Of a stretch of 64,000 nucleotides of DNA, positions 9,014-16,450 are shown one piece after another (positions within the stretch are counted from its first letter, which is position 1; each line of letters opens with the position of its first letter). The notes beneath the pieces are model-generated. The model saw nothing but the letters and a program-made list of their open reading frames with translations, was not told where the DNA came from and made no database searches. This DNA comes from Pseudomonadota bacterium (GTDB lineage: Bacteria > Myxococcota_A > UBA796 > UBA9615). The position numbers were made by a program, and so were the translations under genes. Location of the stretch: contig JAAESI010000139.1 in the NCBI GenBank assembly GCA_024229515.1, positions 21,557-85,556 on the forward strand, read 5' to 3'.

Positions 9014-9580
9014 CTAGGGATGTCGCCCGGTGACGAGTCCGACGGGCCATTCGGGGGTGCGCGCGGTCCGGGGCCGTCGGTACAGAAGGTCCGTGCGGAG
9101 CACGAACTTGGTCCCCGCCATGACGCGCCCGGCCTGGTGCTCGAGTTCGTGGCGGAACAGCAGCGCGGAGCCCTGCCGGGGGTGCACCTTGAGCTGCCGG
9201 AAGATCGTGTCGCCGCCCCGGTATCCGTCGTTGAGATACACCAGCATCGAGAAGCGGCTAGCGGTGCGGCCGTCGACCGTCTTGGGGCTGTCGATGTGGC
9301 GGGCGAAGCGTTCGTCCTGGTCGTAGCGCATCACGCGAAAGCGCTCGTTCAGCCCCACCGCTTCGGCCCCGTCGACCACCGCGGGGGCGTGCTCGAGGAG
9401 GCGGCGCCACAGGATCTGGGCGAGCTCCGGCCGCTCGAACGTGGTGCGGGCGCCGTCGCGCTGGCCGCGGGGGTTCCACCGCTGAGCGGCGGCGTCGCGC
9501 ATCAGCACGTCGCACTCGGTCGAAGACAGCACGCTGCCGACCGTGAGGATGTAGCCCGGAACGATGGTCTTGCACCTCAT
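9014..9580 (-). CDS. 2OG-Fe(II) oxygenase, prolyl 4-hydroxylase type
   Basis: Double-stranded beta-helix dioxygenase. Counting from the longest possible start (GTG at 9664), the iron ligands are His123 and Asp125 (FARHIDSP) and His177 (ELEHQAG), and Lys186 in GTKFVLRTD is placed to bind the 2-oxoglutarate carboxylate. The YDQDERFARHID and GGDTIF segments match prolyl-4-hydroxylase alpha-subunit-like enzymes. I prefer the ATG at 9580 (~188 aa), because the GTG at 9664 would overlap the divergent lipoprotein start at 9642 and the extra residues look non-native; neither start has a clear ribosome-binding site. Likely a cytoplasmic protein hydroxylase; target unknown. Confidence 0.85.
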   Translation of the reverse strand: MRCKTIVPGYILTVGSVLSSTECDVLMRDAAAQRWNPRGQRDGARTTFERPELAQILWRRLLEHAPAVVDGAEAVGLNERFRVMRYDQDERFARHIDSPKTVDGRTASRFSMLVYLNDGYRGGDTIFRQLKVHPRQGSALLFRHELEHQAGRVMAGTKFVLRTDLLYRRPRTARTPEWPVGLVTGRHP

Positions 9581-9641
9581 CGAGCCGAACGTAGGGGCAG
9601 TGTCCGTGGCAGGCAAACGCAATTGCGCGTAGAACCTGACG

Positions 9642-10297
9642 ATGGCCAGTTTCAGGCTCTTCACGGCAGCTGCTCTTCTGCTCGTCGGCTGCCCCCCCGC
9701 GGGGGGGGGGCCTCGGACGACGACGACGACGACAGCACCCCGGAGGTGCCCGAGGGTGCCTGCTACGCCGACGCGTTGGCGGACGACGTGCCGTTGTCCG
9801 ACGACATCGACGCGTTGATCGAACGCTGGGACGTCAACATCGACATGGCGAGCTTCTTGTTCGTGGGGGAACCCTTGTGAGCGACCTGTCGGGCCGGGGC
9901 GGCTCGTTTGCAGGATGAGATCTTCCCCGCCATCGACTCGGACGCCGTGCGCTTCGACATCGTCTGGACCCGCGCCTGGGGCCAGCCGACTTCGGAGGCC
10001 CAGGCGTCGGAGCTGACCCCGAGCAACAGCGGCCCCCGGCTGCGCGTCTGGTTCGACGGCGACAACCGGATCGGCACCGGCCTGGCCGAGTTCTACTCCG
10101 GCACTCCGCCGCTGTACGACCTGTTCCTCGTCTACCCCGACGGCAGTGTCTGGGACGTGGAGACGGACACGCCCGGGGAGGCCGACGAAATGTGGCGCAA
10201 CGGCCTCACGAGCTCCGAGGCCGAGGACATGCTCGAGGCGATCGAGGAGCGCCTCCCCGACTGCTCGGTGATCCTCCCCGGGGAGGACCGCCCCTAG
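9642..10297 (+). pseudogene. Lipoprotein gene broken at a G10 tract and by an in-frame TGA
   Basis: An ATG at 9642 starts a lipoprotein signal (SFRLFTAAALLLVGC). Immediately after the lipobox lies C7-G-C-G10 (9692-9710), and the frame is lost. One frame over, the protein resumes as an Asp-rich linker (SDDDDDDSTPEVPEG), the normal architecture of lipoproteins in this window, continuing to FLFVGEPL and a TGA at 9878-9880. The same frame carries on beyond the TGA from about 9908 with a coherent C-terminus (DEIFPAIDSDAVRFDIVW to 10297). So at least two lesions separate the signal from the rest. Function unknown. It may be a true pseudogene, a phase-variable gene or a base-calling artefact. Confidence 0.6.
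9692..9710. repeat. C7/G10 homopolymer tract
   Basis: Seven C, then G-C, then ten G, placed just after the lipobox codon of the 9642 lipoprotein. A change of one or two bases here would switch the downstream frame on or off. It is also the kind of tract most prone to sequencing indels. Confidence 0.7.
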
Positions 10298-10300
10298 CCG

Positions 10301-10723
10301 TCAGTGGCAGTAGCGCTGAAGCGTCGACGAGATGGCGCCGCAGGCCTCGTCCCGGCCCTTGGGTCCGCAGCGATCCTTGACCCAGTCCCGCGTCCCGAAG
10401 ATGTCGGTGGACGCCGGCACTTCGGCGCACAGCTGCGGTCCGGCTTCGGACCCGGCGGCGTCCAGGCACCAGTAGGCGAACAGGTTGGCGCGGGTGGCGC
10501 AGCCCACGAGCAGGCGAGGGCAGGGGGCGCCCAGGTCCAGGGCGCGCTCGACGCAGGCCTCGGGGGTGCCGGCGGCGCCGTACTCCATCGCGGCGGTGCG
10601 GATCGACGCGGTCGCGCCCAGGAACGTGGTGGGCGCCCGCCCCTTCAACAGGAGGAAGGCCAGCGCCGCGCTCAGCAGGATGAGCAGCCCAGCGCCGAGC
10701 AGGGCCGCGGTCTTGGCGGTCAC
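10301..10723 (-). CDS. Small exported or membrane-anchored Cys-rich protein, unknown
   Basis: 140 aa beginning with GTG. Residues ~6-27 form one strong hydrophobic helix (LLGAGLLILLSAALAFLLL), either an uncleaved anchor or a signal peptide without an obvious cleavage site. The remaining domain has eight Cys residues in a compact ~95-residue stretch, consistent with a disulfide-rich extracytoplasmic fold. It lies 25 nt downstream of the Ycf46-like ATPase gene on the same strand, so co-transcription is likely. I do not recognise the family. Confidence 0.62.
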   Translation of the reverse strand: MTAKTAALLGAGLLILLSAALAFLLLKGRAPTTFLGATASIRTAAMEYGAAGTPEACVERALDLGAPCPRLLVGCATRANLFAYWCLDAAGSEAGPQLCAEVPASTDIFGTRDWVKDRCGPKGRDEACGAISSTLQRYCH

Positions 10724-10748
10724 GCGCGATCGGCCCCGTCCAACCGCA

Positions 10749-12284
10749 TCAGGCCTCCGCGTCCTCGACCCCCGGGACGGCCTCCCAGTCTCGGAAGAAG
10801 TCGATCCGCTTGTTGTCGAAGGTCGCGGGGCGGGTGCGGTCGCGGGCCCACTCCTTCAGCCGCTTGATCGTCTGGTCCATGGTGCGTGCCAGCGGTACCG
10901 TGCGGCGCACCGAGCGGAGGATGTCGTGGGTGGTGAACTCCCGGCCGTCGTCGGCGTAGGCGTCGAACATCGCGTCGATCACCGCCTGCTCGATCTCGGC
11001 CCCGGAGAACTTCTCCGTCTTCTCCGCCAGCTTCCACGTGTCGAACCCCTCGGAGGTGCGGCCGCGCTTGCCCAGGTGGATGTTGAAGATGGTGTGCCGC
11101 TCGTGGATGTTCGGCAGGTCGATCCAGAAGATCTCGTCGAAGCGGCCCTTACGAAGCATCTCGGGGGGCAGGTTCCGCACGTCGTTGGCGGTGGCGACGA
11201 CGAACACCGCCGCCGACTTCTCCTGCAGCCACGTGATGAAGCCGCCGAAGATCCGAGCCGCCGCCGCGCTCCCCTCGCTGCCGCCCGCCACGCCCGCGAA
11301 CGCCTTCTCGATCTCGTCCACCCAGAGGATGCAGGGGGCCATCGACTCGGCGATGCCGATCGTGCGGCGCATGCCTTCCTCGGCCGAGCCCGCGGCGAGC
11401 ACCAGGGCGCCCGCGTCCAACCGCAGCAGCGGCACCTTCCACAGGTCCGCGATCGCCTTGGCGGTCAGCGACTTGCCGCAACCCTGGATGCCCAGCAGGA
11501 AGAGCCCCTTGGGCTGGGGGAGGCCGTACTTGCGCGCCCGCTCCGTGAACGAACCCTGGCGCGCGATGAGCCACTCCTTGAGCTGGTCCAGACCGCCGAC
11601 GTCGTCGATGCCGAGGTCCAGGTCGAAGAACTCCAGGAACTCCGAGCGGTGGATGATCTGGCGCTTCTCGGAGATCACTTCCCGCAGTTGCTCGTCGCCG
11701 AACGTGCCCGAGCGCAGCAGGACCTTGGTGTAGACCCGCTTGATCTCCTCGGCGGTGAGGCCGAGCGACGCCTTCACGAACCGCTCGAAGGTGTCGAGAT
11801 CGATCTCGATCTTGACCCCCTTGAGCAGGGCATGGAACAGCTTGGCGACCTCCTTGAGCCCCGGCAGGGGAAGGTGCAGCAGCACGATCTCCTTCTCGAG
11901 CTCGGGGGGGACCACGGCGCTGGGGGACAGCATCACCAGCCCCCAGCCCGCCTTGGCGAGCGAACCGCGCAGGTCGCGCATGCGCCGGACCACCTGGTCG
12001 TCTTCGATGTGCCGGTGCATGTCCTTGGCGATGACGAGGCCGGGGCCGTCGATCTGGGCGAGTTGGTCCAGCATCCCGAGGGCCGTCTCGGTGCCCTCTT
12101 CGGCCTTCCTGGCGCGCGGACCCCGGAGCCCTTCGGTGGCGGACCACGTGTACAGCGGCCGGTCCAGCGCCTTGGCGACCTCCCGGACGCCCCGAACCGC
12201 GCGTTCCTCCTCGAACGTCAGCAGGTAGACGTACGTGTAGTGGGCGCGGAGGTCGAGGGAGAGCTCTTCGAAGACTGCGTGCAC
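10749..12284 (-). CDS. AAA+ ATPase, Ycf46-like
   Basis: 511 aa from a GTG start. The N-terminal ~155 residues resemble a degenerate ATPase lobe without a P-loop, a linker follows, and residues ~225-480 are a complete AAA module: Walker A GIQGCGKS (265-272), Walker [13 protein letters not shown] (~318), sensor-1 VVATAND (~363) and the arginine-finger region [11 protein letters not shown] (~376). This non-functional-plus-functional arrangement and the sequence flavour match Ycf46/FtsH-like cytoplasmic AAA proteins without a protease domain. Substrates of the family are poorly defined. The downstream Cys-rich protein is probably in the same transcript, and the FG-GAP lipoprotein is transcribed divergently 35 nt away. 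Confidence 0.85.
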   Translation of the reverse strand: MHAVFEELSLDLRAHYTYVYLLTFEEERAVRGVREVAKALDRPLYTWSATEGLRGPRARKAEEGTETALGMLDQLAQIDGPGLVIAKDMHRHIEDDQVVRRMRDLRGSLAKAGWGLVMLSPSAVVPPELEKEIVLLHLPLPGLKEVAKLFHALLKGVKIEIDLDTFERFVKASLGLTAEEIKRVYTKVLLRSGTFGDEQLREVISEKRQIIHRSEFLEFFDLDLGIDDVGGLDQLKEWLIARQGSFTERARKYGLPQPKGLFLLGIQGCGKSLTAKAIADLWKVPLLRLDAGALVLAAGSAEEGMRRTIGIAESMAPCILWVDEIEKAFAGVAGGSEGSAAAARIFGGFITWLQEKSAAVFVVATANDVRNLPPEMLRKGRFDEIFWIDLPNIHERHTIFNIHLGKRGRTSEGFDTWKLAEKTEKFSGAEIEQAVIDAMFDAYADDGREFTTHDILRSVRRTVPLARTMDQTIKRLKEWARDRTRPATFDNKRIDFFRDWEAVPGVEDAEA

Positions 12285-12319
12285 GGCCGACAGGGTATCA
12301 GCCCACGTACCCTGGACCG

Positions 12320-14017
12320 GTGAGGGGCGCGCGCACGAGGGGCTGGTTGATCGCGGCGGCGGGGCTGCTCGCCGGCTGCCCGGCGGGCCTTCCGGATCCG
12401 CCCGAGCCGACCCCTCCCCAGGAGCGTGGACCGGTCACGGTGACCCCCGGGCCGACCTGCGCAGCGCCCGTAGCGGGGGCCGACCGGTGGACCACGGTCG
12501 AGGTCGGGCTCGACTTCGTGCTCGAGGACGACGTGACCCTGACCGCCTGCCCCCGCGCCCCGGGCGCCGTCGTCGCCTCCGACCTCGACGGCGACGGGGA
12601 CATCGATCTGGTCTTCCCCCGCCGCGAGGGCTTCCCCCGCGTGTTCGCCAACGCCGGCGACGGCACCTTCACGGAGGCCTGGCCGGGCCCGTCGGGGGTG
12701 GCGCGGGACATCCTCGGGGCGCTCGCGGCCGACCTGGACGGCGACCGGCTCCCCGAGCTGCTCCTGGTGGGGGAGGGGTTCGCCGCCGTGGCCCACAACC
12801 GGGGTGGCCTGACCTTCGACGTGCCGGTGTCGATCTGGTGGGAGGAGACCTACCCCGTCGCCTGCTACCAGTCCGCCGCCGTCGGAGACGTGGATGGGGA
12901 CGGGGACCTGGATCTGTTCCTCCCCGGCCTGGACCCGGCGGCCTCCCCCGGCGAAGTCCCGGTCGGCTCCCTGCCCGACACGGGAACCTGGGACCGGCTC
13001 TTCCTCGGCGATGGCACCGGCGGCTTCGAGCACGTGCTCGACCTGAGTCCCCCCGACGGGCCCTGGCTGTCGATGCTCGCGGCGTTCACCGACCGCGACG
13101 GGGACGGCGATCTGGACCTCCTCGTGCTCCCCGACCGCGGTCGCGACGGCCGGCCAGGGGCCTCCTTCTTCCGCAACGACGGCCTCGACGGCGAGGGCGT
13201 GCCCCTCCTCGTGGACGACGCGCCCGCGCTCGGCGCCGACATCCACCCCGACGCGATGGGGCTCGTGGCGGAGGACCTCGACGGCGACGGCCGGCTCGAC
13301 TACTGCGTCAGCGACCTGCTCGGGGAGCTCCGCTGCCTCGTCGCCGACGAGGTCGGCTACCACGAGGCGGGCGCCGCTCTGGGGCTGGTCGCGGACGCCC
13401 CCGCGCACCCGGAGTGGGACCCGGTGGCGGGACAGTGGTCCCCCTGGTCGATCGACGCCCTGGACTACGACGCAGACGGGGATCTCGACCTCGTCGCCGC
13501 CGCGGGCGCCCCTCCGGGCCCCGGAGGAGTTGCGGCCACGGCCTACCCCGGAGTGCAGCCCGACGCCCTCTTCGAGCGGTCCCCCGACGGCTTCGTCGAC
13601 GTCGCCGAGGCGGCCGGGTGGTGGACCGCGGGCGGCTGGTCGTACGGGCTCGCGACCGCCGATCTGAGCCGCGATGGCTTCCCCGACGTGGTCCAGGGGC
13701 GGTACGCGGAGCCGCCCGTGGTGCGCGCCAACGCCTGCGGGGAGGGGCACTGGGTGATCGTGCAGTTGGACGGCCCCGACGGGAACCGCGAGGGCTTTGG
13801 GGCGACGGTCGAGGTCTCGGTGGGGGACCTCACCTGGCGGCGCGAGCTGCCCGCCCTGCGCACCGTCGGACAGTCGGCCCCCGAGCTCCACTTCGGGCTC
13901 GCCCAGGCCGATCAGATCGACGGACTCGTCGTGCATTGGCCCGACGGCGAAGTGACCGCCGCGCAGGTGCTGCCGGCCGATTCGGTGCTCCGCGTCCGCC
14001 ACCCCGGGCGGTCATGA
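12320..14017 (+). CDS. FG-GAP/VCBS repeat lipoprotein with C-terminal ASPIC/UnbV-like domain
   Basis: 565 aa from a GTG start; signal and lipobox at WLIAAAGLLAGC (~10-21). The mature protein carries repeated Asp-rich calcium-binding loops (DLDGDGDIDL, DVDGDGDLDLF, DRDGDGDLDLL, DLDGDGRLDY, DYDADGDLDLV), each part of an FG-GAP/VCBS blade of a beta-propeller-like fold. The last ~100 residues (GFGATVEVSVGD, then GLVVHWPDGEV) match the ASPIC/UnbV domain that often ends such proteins. Expected location is the outer membrane or cell surface, binding Ca2+ and acting in adhesion or recognition. The ORF looks complete and undamaged, unlike the large VCBS gene at 36-39 kb. Confidence 0.87.
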   Translation: MRGARTRGWLIAAAGLLAGCPAGLPDPPEPTPPQERGPVTVTPGPTCAAPVAGADRWTTVEVGLDFVLEDDVTLTACPRAPGAVVASDLDGDGDIDLVFPRREGFPRVFANAGDGTFTEAWPGPSGVARDILGALAADLDGDRLPELLLVGEGFAAVAHNRGGLTFDVPVSIWWEETYPVACYQSAAVGDVDGDGDLDLFLPGLDPAASPGEVPVGSLPDTGTWDRLFLGDGTGGFEHVLDLSPPDGPWLSMLAAFTDRDGDGDLDLLVLPDRGRDGRPGASFFRNDGLDGEGVPLLVDDAPALGADIHPDAMGLVAEDLDGDGRLDYCVSDLLGELRCLVADEVGYHEAGAALGLVADAPAHPEWDPVAGQWSPWSIDALDYDADGDLDLVAAAGAPPGPGGVAATAYPGVQPDALFERSPDGFVDVAEAAGWWTAGGWSYGLATADLSRDGFPDVVQGRYAEPPVVRANACGEGHWVIVQLDGPDGNREGFGATVEVSVGDLTWRRELPALRTVGQSAPELHFGLAQADQIDGLVVHWPDGEVTAAQVLPADSVLRVRHPGRS

Positions 14018-14100
14018 CCTTCGCGGAACGCTGGCGCTCGGTCCGGTCGTCCTGAATACTGATCTTCCTTCTTCGGGCTGGGGCCCGTCTGTCCAACCCT

Positions 14101-14115
14101 GGAGCGCTTCGCTCC
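14101..14115 (+). promoter_or_regulatory. GC hairpin in the leader of the RRM gene
   Basis: GGAGCG-CTT-CGCTCC, a perfect 6-bp stem with a three-base loop, lies 21 nt upstream of the ATG at 14136 and is followed by CTTTG rather than a T run. Its position in the presumed 5' leader of an RNA-binding protein suggests a leader structure, possibly for autoregulation or cold control, rather than a terminator for the upstream gene. Inference from position only. Confidence 0.35.
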
Positions 14116-14135
14116 CTTTGAGTGTTCGGTTCTGC

Positions 14136-14783
14136 ATGTCTGGTAACAAGCTCTTCTGCGGCGGTCTGGCCTGGGCCACTGATGACTCCGGCCTCCGCGC
14201 GGCCTTCGAACCTTTTGGTGAAGTCACCGATGCCCGTGTCATCACGGATCGCGAGACGGGACGGAGCCGCGGCTTCGGATTCGTCACGTTCGGTACCTCC
14301 GAGTCGGCTACGGCCGCCATGGAAGCGATGGACGGCGCCGAAGTCGACGGTCGCAGCATCCGCGTAAACATCGCTGAAGAGAAGCAGCGGCGGCCCGGCG
14401 GCGGCGGTGGATACCGCGGTGGCGGCGGCGGCTACGGCGGCGGCGGCTACGGCGGCGGCGGCTCCGGCGGCGGCGGCGGTGGCGGCGGTGGCGGTGGCGG
14501 CGGTTGGTCGAACGACCGCGGCGGCGGCGGCGGCGGTTGGAACAACGACCGTGGCGGCGGCGGCGGCCGTGACGGCGGTCGCGGCGGCGGCCGTGACGGC
14601 GGTCGCGGCGGCGGTGGTCGCGGCGGCGGCGGCGGTCGCGGTGGCGGCGGTCGCGGTGGCGGCGGTCGCGGTGGCGGCGGTCGCGGTGGCGGCGGCGGCT
14701 GGGGCGGCGGCGGCGGTGGCAGCGGCGGCGGCGGCGGCGGCGGCTGGGACGGCGGCAGCGGCGGCGGCGGCGGCGGCTGGTAG
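14136..14783 (+). CDS. Glycine-rich RRM RNA-binding protein
   Basis: 215 aa from the ATG at 14136. Residues ~4-82 are one RNA recognition motif with RNP2 KLFCGGLAW and RNP1 RSRGFGFVTF, including the aromatic residues that stack on RNA. The rest (~85-215) is almost pure Gly with Arg, Trp and Asn, encoded by repetitive GGC/GGT codons, similar to plant and cyanobacterial glycine-rich RNA-binding proteins and to RGG tails that promote condensation. Such proteins are commonly cold-induced RNA chaperones. The long Gly tail is unusual for bacterial single-RRM proteins, whose tails are typically shorter. The gene stands alone with a hairpin in its leader. Confidence 0.88.
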   Translation: MSGNKLFCGGLAWATDDSGLRAAFEPFGEVTDARVITDRETGRSRGFGFVTFGTSESATAAMEAMDGAEVDGRSIRVNIAEEKQRRPGGGGGYRGGGGGYGGGGYGGGGSGGGGGGGGGGGGGWSNDRGGGGGGWNNDRGGGGGRDGGRGGGRDGGRGGGGRGGGGGRGGGGRGGGGRGGGGRGGGGGWGGGGGGSGGGGGGGWDGGSGGGGGGW

Positions 14784-14809
14784 CCAGCTCGCTCGCTCTT
14801 CGAGTCTCT

Positions 14810-16420
14810 CTACTTCGGTCCGTACAGGACCCAATCTCCACCTCGGTCCCGGGGGATGAGTCCGTGCGCCTCCGCACGGGCCATCCACGGTTGATCCTCG
14901 GTGTTGATCAGCGCCCACCGCGGCTGCTCTTCGGCCTTGGCCAGCATCGGCTCCCCGACCCCCGGCGAGATCTCGTCCGGCGACTCCTGGTGGTAGCTGT
15001 AGACGTACAGGCGGCCGCTGAAGAGGTGGACGGTGTGCCAGTCCGCCATGACGACGGCGTCCGCGGGCACCTGGTCCGCGAGCCGGTGGGCCTCGAGCAC
15101 GCGCTCGTCCTGCTGACGCCAGGGCTCGATCTCGCCTTCGACGTGCCGCTCCCAGCGTGAGTAGACGACGTCTTCCTGGTTGATGCGTATGCCTCGGAGA
15201 ACGAGCACCTCGGCCGCGAAGAGCCCAATCAGCACCGCGATCACGCTGGCGCCTCGACAGACCGATCTCCAGTCGAGTTGTCCCGTCCGGTCCATCAACC
15301 AGACTACGAAGGACGGCCGGGGCTGACTCAGCACCGCAATCCGCAGTCTCGTCGCTCGGTCTTCGCACATCTGGCTGACGCGCTCGACAGGGAGGCGGGT
15401 CAGCAGCCTGGTCCACCCTACCGCTGCGGCTGCCGCGATTAGCCCCATCGCGGGGGCGCTGTGGTGGATGTAGGGGCCCTCCCACGTCGCCCACTCGTGC
15501 GCTTGGCTGAACAGGTAGACGAGCATCGGCGCGCTGGCGGCGATGAGCTCGGGGGCGAGTACGGCTCCGATGCCGACGGGCACGAACCACTCGGCGAGGA
15601 AGCGCACGCGGGTGCCGAGCAGCTCGCCCGCGCTGTGGCCCCACTGCGCCATCGCCCCATCTGGGTTCTCGCCCCCCAGCATCGTGCGAATCCAGTCCAT
15701 CGGCCGGATGTAGAAGGTCGAGTTGGACCGCATCATCGTGGTGCCGACGAGGAAGACCACGCTGGCGACGGCCAGCAGCACGGCGGTGGTGCGCCGCCTC
15801 CCGCGCGGCTCCAACCGCCACAGCCAGGCGGCCGCGCACAGCCCGATGACCAGCAGCGGGATCTCCTCCCGGCTGAAGCAGGCAGCCAGCCCCCACGCGA
15901 ACGCCTCCCGGTGCTTGCCCTCCCGAAGCGCCGCGCAGCACAGCAGCAGCAGCGGCAGCGCCCAGGTCAGGGGCCGAATGTCGGCCATCGTGACGCGCCA
16001 GACCGGCCACCAGCCCAGGTACAGCCAGGCTCCCGCGACCGCCGCCAGGGCGGTCCCGCCGCCGGAGCGCACGAGGCGGAAGACCCCGATCGAGCCCAGG
16101 GCGATCAAGGTTGCTTGCACCGCGAACAACGTCGTAAGCGACGGCACGACCTTGTAGAAGGGGACCGCGAGCAGGATGATCGGCTCGAAGTGCGTCTCCG
16201 CGAAGATTCCGGGGGGCTCGTGGTAGGTCGCGCTCTGGCGGTACCCGTGCCCTTCGCTGAAGTTCCAGACGAGGTTGTGGAAGAAGGTCAGATCAAAGCC
16301 CCACTCGCTCATCAGCCCCTGGGACTTCCAGTGGGCCAGGACCGTGTGCAGCACCGCGAACGCCACCACGCCGACGGCGAGGAGGACGTAGGCGAGGCGT
16401 TCGCGCGAGGAGTCGAGCAT
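14810..16420 (-). CDS. DUF2079-family polytopic membrane protein
   Basis: About 536 aa from the ATG at 16420; a further in-frame start exists at 16450. It has ten or more hydrophobic helices. The first extracytoplasmic loop carries the acidic-aromatic features of DUF2079 (GFDLTFFHNLVWNFSEGHGY, then ETHFEPIILLAVPFY), and further helices are followed by a soluble C-terminal domain containing ADWHTVHLFSGR. DUF2079 proteins are thought to belong to the GT-C glycosyltransferase superfold, using lipid-linked sugars at the periplasmic face, but no member of this type is characterised here. Divergent from the hydrolase lipoprotein with ~30 nt between starts. Confidence 0.83.
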   Translation of the reverse strand: MLDSSRERLAYVLLAVGVVAFAVLHTVLAHWKSQGLMSEWGFDLTFFHNLVWNFSEGHGYRQSATYHEPPGIFAETHFEPIILLAVPFYKVVPSLTTLFAVQATLIALGSIGVFRLVRSGGGTALAAVAGAWLYLGWWPVWRVTMADIRPLTWALPLLLLCCAALREGKHREAFAWGLAACFSREEIPLLVIGLCAAAWLWRLEPRGRRRTTAVLLAVASVVFLVGTTMMRSNSTFYIRPMDWIRTMLGGENPDGAMAQWGHSAGELLGTRVRFLAEWFVPVGIGAVLAPELIAASAPMLVYLFSQAHEWATWEGPYIHHSAPAMGLIAAAAAVGWTRLLTRLPVERVSQMCEDRATRLRIAVLSQPRPSFVVWLMDRTGQLDWRSVCRGASVIAVLIGLFAAEVLVLRGIRINQEDVVYSRWERHVEGEIEPWRQQDERVLEAHRLADQVPADAVVMADWHTVHLFSGRLYVYSYHQESPDEISPGVGEPMLAKAEEQPRWALINTEDQPWMARAEAHGLIPRDRGGDWVLYGPK

Positions 16421-16450
16421 CGACCAAGGCTCCCCGGCCGGGCCGCACAA

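Noticed and set aside
14395..14780. GGC-rich repeats as a CRISPR or non-coding repeat array
   Set aside because: They are codons of the Gly-rich tail in an open frame; no spacer structure.
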